NCBI GenBank assembly: GCA_031277805.1
Contig: JAITLR010000009.1
Span: 434,001 to 498,000 of the forward strand
Direction of reading: 5' to 3'
DNA length: 64,000 nucleotides
Source of the DNA: Comamonas sp.
GTDB lineage: Bacteria; Pseudomonadota; Gammaproteobacteria; Burkholderiales; Burkholderiaceae_C
Under the pieces are notes generated by a model. That model was not told the DNA's origin. It was given only the letters and a program-made list of their open reading frames with translations, and did not search any database. Position numbers and translations under genes: made by a program. Within the stretch, counting starts at the first letter, position 1, and every line of letters starts with the position of its first letter. Positions 1 through 7,964 of the stretch are shown piece after piece.

Positions 1-184
1 AGATGCTTGGCACCTTGGCCTGCCAGACCTTGGGAATGAGTTCGAGCATCTGCGTGGAATACCACGTCTCTACATGGCGCAGTGTTTGTCGTGCGTGGCC
101 ACAGGCGGCTCCATTGGTCTGTAAAACAAACGAGACAGCCTCCCGTTTGTGGCGCTCAGCTTGAGCATTGATTGCTTTTCTCAC
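1..184 (-). CDS. Partial ORF running off the left edge, unknown function
   Basis: A minus-strand reading frame opens at a GTG (182-184) preceded by an AAAGGTGG-like ribosome-binding site and stays open for 61 codons to the left edge. The visible part is basic at its start (VRKAINAQAERHKREAV) and contains RQTLRHVETWYSTQMLELI. I do not recognise the family. It could be the last gene of the satellite or the first host gene beyond it. The good ribosome-binding site supports a real gene, but the short length leaves doubt. Confidence 0.35.
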   Translation of the reverse strand, partial: MRKAINAQAERHKREAVSFVLQTNGAACGHARQTLRHVETWYSTQMLELIPKVWQAKVPSI

Positions 185-414
185 ACTGTCCACCTTTCTT
201 TACGCCTCGATATTTTCTGCACTGTCACCCTGCACATTTTTGCGGCCCAACGCAGACCAAGGAGCGCCCTGTTAAGCCCATTTCTTGTGCTGCCTGTACC
301 GGGGCTCCAAGCAAGGGGGCATCGCCCCGGAAATTACCCAACAAAAAAGCATCAATCAATACAGCGTAAGAGATGCCTCTTTTTCAATGTTCTTCCGGAT
401 ATTGACAAAAATTC

Positions 415-529
415 TTGGGGACATTGGGGACAGACCCAAAAACAGCACTTAACCCACTGTCACTATTAAGGAAAAGTGTCCCCAAAATTTTTTGGGGACA
501 AGCGTTTTTGCTTGGGAACATTGGGGACA
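415..529. repeat. Left iteron cluster: six TTGGGGACA-type repeats
   Basis: TTGGGGACA or its complement occurs at 415-423, 424-432, 477-485 (inverted), 492-500, 512-520 (TTGGGAACA) and 521-529. Copies 3 and 4 face each other across an A/T-rich spacer and could form a hairpin. A matching cluster of six lies at 11595-11720. In phage P4 the alpha primase-helicase binds iterons in two separated blocks, ori and crr. By analogy this pair may be the replication origin of the satellite. The origin role is inference; the repeats are seen directly. The rest of 185-625 shows no convincing gene. Confidence 0.65.
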
Positions 530-625
530 AATTCTCAGGAATTCGCCATTTTTCATCAAAAAAGATCACCTTCGTACTCTTTTTAGCCTAATGCCGCGAA
601 CCACAACCGCTTCCACCTAAAAAAG

Positions 626-844
626 TCAGCACACCAAAAAAGCAAAGAACTGCAATTCAACTACACACAAAAAAGTCATTAATACGCAAAAAAAGCTGTA
701 TATCCATTCAGTGAACGATGCTTGTTCACTGGAACGTTCACTTTTCACAGGCTCATCCACTGGCGCGCCCGAGGGGGTCGAATTACCCCCATGAGGAACA
801 TCGCCAGGAGTACCTATAGGGGGGGTCTCTGGCCAATGAACCAT
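626..844 (-). CDS. Possible small membrane protein
   Basis: A 72-residue ORF starting at the ATG at 842-844. Its first half is rich in proline, glycine and serine (MVHWPETPPIGTPGDVPHG), and the end is a strongly hydrophobic, cysteine-containing stretch (FFCVLMTFLCVVELQFFAFL) that could span the membrane once. It lies downstream of the primase terminator. There is no recognisable family and no strong ribosome-binding site, so it may be fortuitous. Confidence 0.3.
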   Translation of the reverse strand: MVHWPETPPIGTPGDVPHGGNSTPSGAPVDEPVKSERSSEQASFTEWIYSFFCVLMTFLCVVELQFFAFLVC

Positions 845-1111
845 GACCGCCAGTTGAAGCGCTCCGCCAGCTCCCATCCTGGAGCCACTCCCCCTTATTT
901 TTCGCGCAGAACACACTTCCCCTGCGCCCCACCCGGCGCACACCACTTCCCGCCTTACGGCATGCACATGCATGAATACGCACAAGCCTTGCGGGCTGTC
1001 GCAATGGCAGCCTGAATCGCACAGCCCCTTAGACAGGCCCGGCTACAGCCGGGCAAGGCAACGATGGGGCGCCTGTTGCTACGCACAGGAACCCAGGCCA
1101 TGCCTATATAA

Positions 1112-1142
1112 CAAAAGGCCCAAGGCGATGAACCTTGGGCCT
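1112..1142 (-). terminator. Intrinsic terminator after the primase gene
   Basis: A 10-bp stem AGGCCCAAGG/CCTTGGGCCT with a 7-nt loop is followed on the minus strand by TTTTGTT. It lies 45 bp past the primase stop codon and would end the satellite's leftward operon. Confidence 0.8.
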
Positions 1143-1186
1143 ATGTACTGCTATACCGGCGCATAGCTGCTGGCACTGGCGACTGG

Positions 1187-4150
1187 CTAAATGTCCAGCT
1201 CCATGATGGCGGGGCTGATGCGGTAGCACCAGCTAGGTCCCATGCCTGGCAAGCGCTGCTTAGTATCCACCTCACGTCCCTTGTCTGGCTTGAGGCAGCC
1301 ATGCTGCAGCAATACCTTGCACACGGCCTTGTGGTCAAAGCCCCGGCATATCTCGGTGCGGAATACTTCGGGCAGCACAAAGTACTCAATGCGAGTCTGC
1401 TCACCATCAATGGCCGTCAGCTCGTCGTAGATTTCCTTATCGGCTCGGGGCGTGTACCCGGCTTTCTGCATCTTGATTGGCTGGCCACTTTCATCAATCA
1501 GACGCCTGAAACCTGCTCTCTGCAGAGTCTTGGCATTGTGGTCATCCATGGCCCTATGCCACCAGGTAAAGCGCCCCTCTCCATGCGCTTCCAGGAAGCC
1601 GCGCACCTGGCGCAGCATGGCTTTCACCTCACCATTACCAGCACCACCACGGGCATGCAGCCAAGCATCAAAGCAAGCCTTGGCTGCATCCTCGCTCTCG
1701 CCCTCATCCCAGCCCGTCAAGCCCGCCTCTGTAGCCAAAGCCCCCGCCACTCCCACAATCGCAAATCGTGCAGCCACGCGGGCTACCTGGCCACTTGCAC
1801 CACCCGGCACCCAAGCAAAGGACAGGGCAGCAACCGCATCACGCACACGCCGAGCCAAGGTATCCGCATGCTGCGCCGACCACTGTAGGAAGGCATGCCC
1901 CACAGCACCATGGCAAAGCCCTGCCTCACGCGCCAAATGGGAAGAAAAGGCGGCCCCATCACCCAGACTATGGAGCCGCTCAAACGCTCCCATACCAGCG
2001 CCAGCATCAGCGGGGATATCGGCCATTCGCACCTCTTGCCCGGTGCGAGCACGCTTGCCGCCCTCGGCCATGTGGTCAGCCAGGCCCAGCTCACCCGCAC
2101 TCAAAAACAGCAAACGCCAGGAAAGGCGGGCGCGTGCTGCCCCATTGCGTGCTGCGCGCGCCTTGCTTTGCTCATTCGCCAGCATGTAGGCACACTCGCC
2201 AGCCACCTTGCCATCAACCTGCGCCAGCTCATCCAAGATCAGCAGGCTATCGCAGTGCTGTGCGGCAATGGCCTCAAGCGCGTTATCGGTCGTGCGCCAG
2301 CGCTGCATATAACTGGGGCCACCGAACACGCTGGCAGCCAGGCGCAGCGCCGTGGTCTTGCCGCTGGAGCTATCGCCACGCAGATGAAACCCGCCAGACT
2401 CCATGCCTGCAGGGCGCAGCAGTGGCCCAGCAAAGGCACAAGACACCGCAAACACCAGGCGGCTATTGCCAGCGCAAAAACGGCCTATGCGGTCTATCCA
2501 GTCCTGCACCTCACGCTTGATACGGAACGTGTTCTCCATCTGGTTTTCAGACTGGAACACGATGCGCTCGGCATCATCGCCAATGGTTTCATGTGGCAGC
2601 ACAAACGCTCGGCCATGCCAGCCTATGCGGTCTGTGCAGCTCGCAAACTCTGCAGGCTTGCGCGTCTGTATGTACTCGGTCAGCCGGTTGCGCGCTGCTG
2701 GCGCAGTGGCAATGCGCAGGCCCATATTGAGCAATGCGGCGCGATACTCGCCACCATCGCCGCTCAACATGCGTGCAGGCATGGCCCATTGCTTAGGCAC
2801 GCCCAGCGGGTCAGCAAAGGTCAGCAGATAGCCCCACCCTGCGCCCTCTTGGTTGCGCGTCAGGGCCTCTACATGCAGCGCAGAGCACAGCCACAGCGCG
2901 CGGGCCGGGTTGCCATCCTTGTCACGGCCATGGAACCACACTCCGCCGTCATCCAGCGTGAAAGGATCATCCCAGCCAGGTGCCTCATCTGGGTCGTTCG
3001 CCGGGCCTTTTCGCTTGCCACCACGCCCGCCACCATTGCCACCGCCTGAGCCACCAGCACCAGAAGAAGGCAGGCCAGTGCCACTACCTTCACCAGCGCC
3101 AGCGTCATCGCGGCCAGTCCTGGCATGCACTGCTTCAATGGCTTGCAGTACATGCGTCTGTACGGTCTCCAGGCCTTGTGCCTGGTGCATGTCGTTAAAG
3201 TCGCTGGCCCCATCTGGCAGATCGCACGGAAACACGGCTAGGCCACGCACCGCATGAGCTGCCGCCTCTGCCTTGGCGCGGCCTGCATTACGGCCTGTGC
3301 GTGCTTGGGTCGCTGCATCGTCATCACCGCACACCACCAGCAGCGCGGAAGGATGCAGCGCATGCAAAGCCTTGCAAACATGCTGCAGATTGCCTGCATC
3401 GAAAGCTACGGCCACCGGCAGACCCGTGGCCATGTGCAAGCTGGCCGCAGTGGCATATCCCTCGGCCACCAGAATGACAGCATCGCCGCCCAGCTCGGCC
3501 AACAAATCGGCACCCAGCATGTGCCACAAGCCCGACTTGCGCCCGCCTTTGCACAAAAGCTTGTCCGTTCCTTGCGCAGGCTTGGTGGGTGCGATGCGTT
3601 GCACATTCCACAGCCTGCCATCTGCATCACACAGCGGCACGAATAGCCAGCCATCAGCCCCATACCGCACGCCAAAACCTTGCACCCCTTTGCGCACCAG
3701 ATAAGCGCTGGAGCCGGTTTCGCTGGCGCTGGCCCACAGTGCCTCAGCCTCACCCGCTGCAGCCTCTTGCGCCGCCTGTATCGCCGCATCCTCGGCCTGC
3801 TGGCGCTGCCTGCGCTCATCGCCCTGGCGCTGTCGCTGCGCAGCGCTCACAGGCTTGGAGTCTTGCCCTTTGCGCGGCAGCTTGAAGCCGTGCTGCTGGG
3901 CCAGGTAAAGCAAGGTAGACACACCCACACCACCCCCTGCTTTGATGCTGCGCCAGGTGCTGCCCACAGCGCCTGCGTCAAAGCCGCCACCGCTGGCCGC
4001 GCTCCAGTCGCTAAAGAGCTGCAGACCCGTTTCGTCCGGGTACTCGCTCTTGATGGCCATGCCCACGCGCGCCCATTCATCACGCGGCAGATTGGCCGGG
4101 ACAAAGCTCAAAGCATTGCGCAAAAGATCGGGGGTGATTTCGGTTTTCAT
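1187..4150 (-). CDS. Satellite replication primase-helicase (PriCT-2, TOPRIM, DUF927)
   Basis: A 987-residue multidomain replication protein. Residues about 9-75 resemble a PriCT-2 primase C-terminal domain (DEWARVGMAIKSEYP). Residues about 205-310 form a TOPRIM domain with the acidic residues in ILVAEGYATA and VVCGDDDAA. Residues about 400-690 form a DUF927-type ATPase with Walker A GDSSSGKTT near 594 and a Walker B-like LLILDELAQVD near 637. Low-complexity Gly/Gln linkers separate the domains. This architecture is common in P4-like satellites and integrated elements, where it starts element replication. It is the last gene of the leftward operon and is divergent from two small plus-strand genes 62 bp away. 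No truncation is visible. Confidence 0.85.
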   Translation of the reverse strand: MKTEITPDLLRNALSFVPANLPRDEWARVGMAIKSEYPDETGLQLFSDWSAASGGGFDAGAVGSTWRSIKAGGGVGVSTLLYLAQQHGFKLPRKGQDSKPVSAAQRQRQGDERRQRQQAEDAAIQAAQEAAAGEAEALWASASETGSSAYLVRKGVQGFGVRYGADGWLFVPLCDADGRLWNVQRIAPTKPAQGTDKLLCKGGRKSGLWHMLGADLLAELGGDAVILVAEGYATAASLHMATGLPVAVAFDAGNLQHVCKALHALHPSALLVVCGDDDAATQARTGRNAGRAKAEAAAHAVRGLAVFPCDLPDGASDFNDMHQAQGLETVQTHVLQAIEAVHARTGRDDAGAGEGSGTGLPSSGAGGSGGGNGGGRGGKRKGPANDPDEAPGWDDPFTLDDGGVWFHGRDKDGNPARALWLCSALHVEALTRNQEGAGWGYLLTFADPLGVPKQWAMPARMLSGDGGEYRAALLNMGLRIATAPAARNRLTEYIQTRKPAEFASCTDRIGWHGRAFVLPHETIGDDAERIVFQSENQMENTFRIKREVQDWIDRIGRFCAGNSRLVFAVSCAFAGPLLRPAGMESGGFHLRGDSSSGKTTALRLAASVFGGPSYMQRWRTTDNALEAIAAQHCDSLLILDELAQVDGKVAGECAYMLANEQSKARAARNGAARARLSWRLLFLSAGELGLADHMAEGGKRARTGQEVRMADIPADAGAGMGAFERLHSLGDGAAFSSHLAREAGLCHGAVGHAFLQWSAQHADTLARRVRDAVAALSFAWVPGGASGQVARVAARFAIVGVAGALATEAGLTGWDEGESEDAAKACFDAWLHARGGAGNGEVKAMLRQVRGFLEAHGEGRFTWWHRAMDDHNAKTLQRAGFRRLIDESGQPIKMQKAGYTPRADKEIYDELTAIDGEQTRIEYFVLPEVFRTEICRGFDHKAVCKVLLQHGCLKPDKGREVDTKQRLPGMGPSWCYRISPAIMELDI

Positions 4151-4212
4151 GTAATCGCGGAGATGTTCAAATCACAAAGCCCAAGCCACGGCACTGCAAC
4201 CAAGACAGCGCA

Positions 4213-4392
4213 ATGAACAAACTCGCAACAGGACTCATGCAAACAGGTGCAGCGCTGTGCGCAGCGACCGTTACTGGTGTTCTTTGGGGAACTGGAGCAT
4301 TGCTGCCCTTGCTGCCATGGGGCGCAGGGCTGGCGCTGCTGGGCTTTGTCTTGTCACTGGCCACCGCCAGCGGCAACAAGCAAATGCCATGA
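4213..4392 (+). CDS. Small two-helix membrane protein
   Basis: A 59-residue protein (MNKLATGLMQTGAALCAATV...) with two hydrophobic segments, roughly residues 8-28 and 30-51, and a short polar tail. It is transcribed against the rest of the satellite. Its stop overlaps the ATG of the next small gene in an ATGA junction, so the pair is translationally coupled. No family is recognised. Small two-helix proteins encoded opposite a satellite operon could be holin-like, toxin-like or exclusion proteins, but the sequence does not decide between these. Confidence 0.55.
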   Translation: MNKLATGLMQTGAALCAATVTGVLWGTGALLPLLPWGAGLALLGFVLSLATASGNKQMP

Positions 4393-4559
4393 AAGGCTGT
4401 ATCACCCTCCTGTGCATAGGCGTGCCGCTGGCACTGCTGGGTCTCTGGCTGGACTCCGAGCGCCTGATGGCACTTGGAGCCGGTGCAATTGCAGCCGTGA
4501 TGATCGGCTGGCCTGGTTTTCTGCTGATGGGACTGCTGCATAAGTCTGGGCGGCGATAG
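4389..4559 (+). CDS. Small two-helix membrane protein, coupled to the preceding gene
   Basis: A 56-residue protein (MKGCITLLCIGVPLALLGLW...) with two hydrophobic segments (about 4-20 and 28-50) and a basic tail, KSGRR, that would favour a cytoplasmic C-terminus. It begins inside the stop codon of the preceding 59-residue protein. It ends 8 bp before the convergent 4568-5098 gene. It is probably the partner of the first small membrane protein. Function unknown. Confidence 0.55.
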   Translation: MKGCITLLCIGVPLALLGLWLDSERLMALGAGAIAAVMIGWPGFLLMGLLHKSGRR

Positions 4560-4567
4560 CAGCACGA

Positions 4568-5098
4568 TCACCGCACGCTTGCCGATTGGGAAGTCGCCAC
4601 AACAGACGGCAACACCAGCAGCAACCGGCGCACGCCATCCACCATGCGGGCATCAGCCTCGCTTTCAGCCATACGGAGCTTGGCAAACTCTTGGCACAAG
4701 ATCGCAAGGTCGGCATGTGCCTCGCTGGCAGCACACAGCGCCTGCCAAGCATTCGACTCCAGCCAGGCGAAGCATTCCACGTTGTAGAGACTCATACGCA
4801 AGCCGCCCAGACCGCGAAGGCCCTTGCGCTGGCCGCTCTCCAACTGCAGCAACAGGTTGCGTACCGCGTGATGACGCTCTGATTCGAACATCATCAAAGC
4901 ATCCCAACGGCGATCCCACACATCGCGCAGCACCTGCACGTCCTGCGGCCAAGGCACCAGGACAGGCGGCACGGTCTCATGATCCCCATGCAGATGAATA
5001 TGCAAAGCATCGTAGGCTGCGGAGGTGGCAACAGACAGATGCAATGAGGCCCGCATGGCCCCCTCAATCTCGGCAATCAACGAGGGAATTTGCATCAT
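4568..5098 (-). CDS. Hypothetical satellite protein
   Basis: A 176-residue, mostly helical protein starting MMQIPSLIAEIEGAMRASL. The start is chosen because its ATG overlaps the TAA of the alpA-like gene by one base (TAATGATG). It is leucine- and alanine-rich, with no catalytic motif or membrane segment that I can name. It lies between alpA and the primase in the leftward operon, so a role in replication or its control is possible. Function unknown. Confidence 0.6.
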   Translation of the reverse strand: MMQIPSLIAEIEGAMRASLHLSVATSAAYDALHIHLHGDHETVPPVLVPWPQDVQVLRDVWDRRWDALMMFESERHHAVRNLLLQLESGQRKGLRGLGGLRMSLYNVECFAWLESNAWQALCAASEAHADLAILCQEFAKLRMAESEADARMVDGVRRLLLVLPSVVATSQSASVR

Positions 5099-5328
5099 TA
5101 CGCGCCTCGCTCGGTCGTGGCTGCGATGCGCTCTTGCACCCAGGTCAGCACAGCCGACTCCGGCCAGGCCACCATGCGACTGGTTACGTACACACAGCAT
5201 GGAAACTTCCCTTCCTTCATCAGCTTGTAAATGGTGCTTTTCTTGCAACCGGTCGTTGCCTCTACATCAGCCAGGCGCAACAGGCGATCACGGGGCACCA
5301 CAGGGCGGGCGGAATGGACTACTTGCAT
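5098..5328 (-). CDS. AlpA-family transcriptional regulator
   Basis: A 76-residue MerR/excisionase-fold DNA-binding protein. The diagnostic run is LLRLADVEATTGCKKSTIYK, followed by LMKEGKFP, a basic strand and AWPESAVLTWVQERI. AlpA proteins of P4-like elements activate integrase or excision genes and act as Vis/Cox-type regulators. The start is the ATG at 5326-5328, which has AAGGAAG upstream; longer frames extend into poorly coding sequence. It is coupled to the following gene by a one-base overlap. Confidence 0.85.
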   Translation of the reverse strand: MQVVHSARPVVPRDRLLRLADVEATTGCKKSTIYKLMKEGKFPCCVYVTSRMVAWPESAVLTWVQERIAATTERGA

Positions 5329-5551
5329 GAACACTTCCTTCAAGTCCTGCAGCGCCAGCGCACCAACATGGCGGGCCTTGAACGCAGACAGACATTGATG
5401 GAAAGTGTTCAAGAGGCGGGGTCTTGCTGTCGCCTTGCAGCAGTGCAGCAAAGGCCGTGTAGAGCATGGAGGAAGCATGCACGTCCAAGGTTCGGCCAGG
5501 CATTGCAAGGCGAACTGCAAGGCAATCAGTTGGAATTTGCACGGCGTGCAC
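5288..5551 (-). CDS. Possible small satellite protein between the 286-residue gene and alpA
   Basis: An 87-residue frame with a GTG start that overlaps the end of the 5526-6386 gene and the start of alpA. Its first half (LDVHASSMLYTAFAALLQGD) looks protein-like, while the last part is cysteine- and proline-rich and less convincing. The region between the flanking genes is otherwise empty, so a gene is plausible here. The exact end and function are uncertain. Confidence 0.35.
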   Translation of the reverse strand: MHAVQIPTDCLAVRLAMPGRTLDVHASSMLYTAFAALLQGDSKTPPLEHFPSMSVCVQGPPCWCAGAAGLEGSVHASSPFRPPCGAP

Positions 5552-6386
5552 TCATACCATCGAAGTGACTTGCAGGTTTTATGCCTGTAGTCGCGTTGTA
5601 CCCAGAGCCCTCCAGCAACTGCCGTACTCGCTCGCCGCGCTTGTAACCAAGCTCCTTTGCCAGACGCTCCGAAGCGCCCTTGGCACGACCTGACCTGTGC
5701 TCTTCATGCAGCCGTGCGGCAAGCAGCGCCACATGCTCGGCCATCCAAGCCGGACGCTTCTGAGCGCTTACGTCCGCAAACTGCTGTCGATACCGCACCA
5801 GGGAAGGCCAATCACTCACGTCCTGCGCCTCGATGACAGACGCAACAGTGGCTGAGTCTGATGCAACGCCATCTGGAGCCACCGCCTCTGATGCCGAATC
5901 AGAACCCCACCCCCAGCACACTTGAGCATCAGCTTCACTGACCATCAGCCAGCACCCTCGAAAATCAGGGGAAGCAAGCAAGGAGTCTGGGTTCTCCGAA
6001 CGCCCCCAGAACCCACGCAACCAAGCCACAAAACCCGCCCGCCCAGTCCCGAGAGAGTCAACCCGTGGGGCTGATACACCACCTTGCCCAATCCCGCGAG
6101 AAAGCACACGCCGACCGCGCACCGGCACGGCTGCAAGAGAGCCGTTCCACGACGGATACCACTCCCGCTCCATATTCAACGGCGTGCCATTGCCACCAGG
6201 CGAAGCCTCATAAACCACCGAGCCGCTCTCACTTGCAAGCTTTTCCAGCAGCATCCGCACGGCTTCAACACGCACGCATTCATGCTGCTTCATCAGCCAG
6301 AGCACCAGGCGCGACAAATGCACAGCCCGGCCTTGCGCTCCAGACGCAAAGCGCGGCTCACCATAAACCGTCAAATCACCCGACAT
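5526..6386 (-). CDS. Hypothetical satellite protein with a C-terminal HTH-like segment
   Basis: A 286-residue protein starting MSGDLTVYGEPRFASG. The N-terminal third is helical (AVHLSRLVLWLMKQHECVR). The middle is glycine- and tryptophan-rich. The C-terminus contains a basic helical stretch, ASERLAKELGYKRGERVRQL, that could be a helix-turn-helix. The start follows a possible AAGGAGGG ribosome-binding site at 6394-6401. It lies just after the PrtN-like gene in the same operon. No family is recognised; a DNA-binding role is inference. Confidence 0.55.
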   Translation of the reverse strand: MSGDLTVYGEPRFASGAQGRAVHLSRLVLWLMKQHECVRVEAVRMLLEKLASESGSVVYEASPGGNGTPLNMEREWYPSWNGSLAAVPVRGRRVLSRGIGQGGVSAPRVDSLGTGRAGFVAWLRGFWGRSENPDSLLASPDFRGCWLMVSEADAQVCWGWGSDSASEAVAPDGVASDSATVASVIEAQDVSDWPSLVRYRQQFADVSAQKRPAWMAEHVALLAARLHEEHRSGRAKGASERLAKELGYKRGERVRQLLEGSGYNATTGIKPASHFDGMSARRANSN

Positions 6387-6405
6387 AGCTATCCCTCCTT
6401 GCCCG

Positions 6406-6657
6406 TTAACTTCGCACAGAAAGCCATTCCTGCACCGCTTCGGCTTTCTTCCGGTCGATGTAATCGGCCAAGGTTTTTGCATCCAAAAACCATTGGCTTT
6501 TTTGAGAGCCAAGGCGATAGGCCGGAATGGGCAGCGCCTGCCTATTGGCGGCCTCTGCCGCTTTCTTAGGGCTGAGCGCAAAAAACGCTTCGCAGCATTG
6601 ATCCAGGGGGATGTTCACTCCCCCATAGATTGCGAGCAATGCAAACAGCGTGTTCAT
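6406..6657 (-). CDS. PrtN-family (pyocin activator-like) regulator
   Basis: An 83-residue protein beginning MNTLFALLAIYGGVNIPLDQ and ending KTLADYIDRKKAEAVQEW. This matches the PrtN layout: N-terminal MNTxFxLLA(x)Y, a central P-L-D-x-x-C-E-x-F-F element, a basic middle, and the C-terminal DLAxYIDxR-like helix. In Pseudomonas aeruginosa PrtN activates R- and F-type pyocin genes and is repressed by PrtR. Here it is inside the satellite operon, with its ATG overlapping the preceding stop (ATGA). Its closeness to a siphophage-tail locus is notable, but PrtN homologues are also common in ordinary prophages and islands. Confidence 0.8.
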   Translation of the reverse strand: MNTLFALLAIYGGVNIPLDQCCEAFFALSPKKAAEAANRQALPIPAYRLGSQKSQWFLDAKTLADYIDRKKAEAVQEWLSVRS

Positions 6658-6929
6658 CCCGGCATCTCTGGCGGGCGCTGCATGCCGGGCTGGAGCCACT
6701 CACTTACACTGCCCCGAACAGCGGGCAAACCACAGGCCTGCGCCTGCAGATCAGCCACAAGGCCAACACGCTCGGCCAAAGCCTCAATGCACAGCAGCAG
6801 GGTTTGCTCATCGTCCAAGGTTTTCACACCCTCAGCCAACATGGCCACCAGCTTCTGAATAAGGCGCGCAGTATGCGCCTGTACTCCAAAAGCAAGGCCC
6901 ATGCGCTCGATGTTCGGATCTGCGCTCAT
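6654..6929 (-). CDS. Hypothetical satellite protein
   Basis: A 91-residue, leucine- and alanine-rich helical protein (MSADPNIERMGLAFGVQAH..., LLLCIEALAERVGLVADLQ) with a proline-containing tail. It has ATGA overlaps at both ends with its neighbours, so it is translated as part of a chain. No motif indicates a function. Confidence 0.6.
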   Translation of the reverse strand: MSADPNIERMGLAFGVQAHTARLIQKLVAMLAEGVKTLDDEQTLLLCIEALAERVGLVADLQAQACGLPAVRGSVSEWLQPGMQRPPEMPG

Positions 6930-7237
6930 GCCTCACCTCCATCTGCAGCTGCCTGCCGCTGAAACTCAATCCAGCCACTCTGCATCGCACCGTTAAGGCC
7001 ACGGGCAAACTGCAGCAGATGTTCAACGGCCCAGACAGCGCCTGCCACATCGCCATCGTCCCCGGTTTTCGCAGCAACGAATGCGGTCTCATCTGCTGTG
7101 CTGAGCAAAAGCGCCATGGCGTCCATGGCCTCGGAAAATGGCACGCCTGCCTGCACCGCAAACACATTGGCCCCACCAAAATCAAGCGGTGTGTGTGCCG
7201 TAACAGGCCCTCTTCGCTTCAAGTCTTTGCGGTTCAT
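6926..7237 (-). CDS. Hypothetical protein, DUF3077-like
   Basis: A 103-residue protein starting MNRKDLKRRG. The section VFAVQAGVPFSEAMDAMALL followed by STADETAF resembles the core of DUF3077 proteins, which are small and of unknown function and are common in islands and phages of Pseudomonas and Burkholderiales. The start overlaps the previous stop (ATGA), which rules out the upstream in-frame cysteine- and tryptophan-rich extension. Confidence 0.6.
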   Translation of the reverse strand: MNRKDLKRRGPVTAHTPLDFGGANVFAVQAGVPFSEAMDAMALLLSTADETAFVAAKTGDDGDVAGAVWAVEHLLQFARGLNGAMQSGWIEFQRQAAADGGEA

Positions 7238-7506
7238 TGCGCACCACCTTTCATTGCCGCACCAGACACATGCGCGTCGGCACAAGCAACCAACTCAGCC
7301 GCCAGCGCACGGGCCTGCTCGGGCGTGAAAGCCATAGAGGACTGATACGAAACCAAGGCTGTAGAGCAAGACAAGCCCAACTCAACAAGGCCTGTATGCC
7401 TGGCTGCATTGATGACCAAATACCGCCCATCAGGCAACGTGACATCAGAGCTGAGAACGCAGCGCGAATGCGCATCCATGCGCCGGGTGAAGGTGATGCT
7501 GCTCAT
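7234..7506 (-). CDS. Hypothetical satellite protein
   Basis: A 90-residue protein starting MSSITFTRRMDAHSRCVL, then LPDGRYLVINAARHTGLVEL and a C-terminal helix, FTPEQARALAAELVACADAH. It has ATGA junctions with both neighbours. It looks like a small folded alpha/beta protein. No family assigned. Confidence 0.55.
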   Translation of the reverse strand: MSSITFTRRMDAHSRCVLSSDVTLPDGRYLVINAARHTGLVELGLSCSTALVSYQSSMAFTPEQARALAAELVACADAHVSGAAMKGGAQ

Positions 7507-7709
7507 GCGGCACCTCCTTGGCTGCTTTGGACCTGATTCAAGCCGCACTGCCACAGCATTCGCAGCACGGCGCTGGGCGAAAACACGGGCAAGCGGGAAG
7601 CGGTGGATTGAGGCTGTAGCGACACGGGTACGCCTGCAGAGCCAATGGATGCAGGCGCACTCACCTGCCCGGCAGGGATGGGCTGCCGTTCACGCTGGGG
7701 ACTGGTCAT
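7503..7709 (-). CDS. Hypothetical satellite protein
   Basis: A 68-residue protein rich in Ser, Pro and Gln at its start (MTSPQRERQPIPAGQVSAP) with a short hydrophobic segment, LRMLWQCGLNQV. It begins 3 bp after the previous stop and overlaps the next gene by ATGA. The coding call rests mainly on this tight coupling. Function unknown. Confidence 0.5.
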   Translation of the reverse strand: MTSPQRERQPIPAGQVSAPASIGSAGVPVSLQPQSTASRLPVFSPSAVLRMLWQCGLNQVQSSQGGAA

Positions 7710-7712
7710 GGC

Positions 7713-7964
7713 TCAGCCCTCCTGTGCGATCAACACGCGCAGAGCTACCAGGGCCTGCACTGCCTTACGGGCAGCGCCGGGCACATTGGCCGCAGGCTGA
7801 CGCAGGTAGTGCAACGCCATGGCCAGTGCGTTATGCGCATCGGCGTGGAGCTGAATGGGGCTTGAAGGAAGAGACGGCACAACCGCAGTTGCGGCAGGCA
7901 AAGACAGGCGAACAGCACCAGAAGAAGGCTGGGTGCTGGCCAGGGGGCGAGATACGGTGTTCAT
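7713..7964 (-). CDS. Hypothetical protein, first gene of the small-gene operon
   Basis: An 83-residue protein starting MNTVSRPLASTQPSSGAV, with a C-terminal helical half (NALAMALHYLRQPAANVPGA, ARKAVQALVALRVLIAQEG). The internal ATG at 7962-7964 is preferred because GGAGCACGGAACC lies upstream and the extra N-terminus of the longer frame is non-descript. It appears to head the leftward operon. Function unknown. Confidence 0.5.
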   Translation of the reverse strand: MNTVSRPLASTQPSSGAVRLSLPAATAVVPSLPSSPIQLHADAHNALAMALHYLRQPAANVPGAARKAVQALVALRVLIAQEG

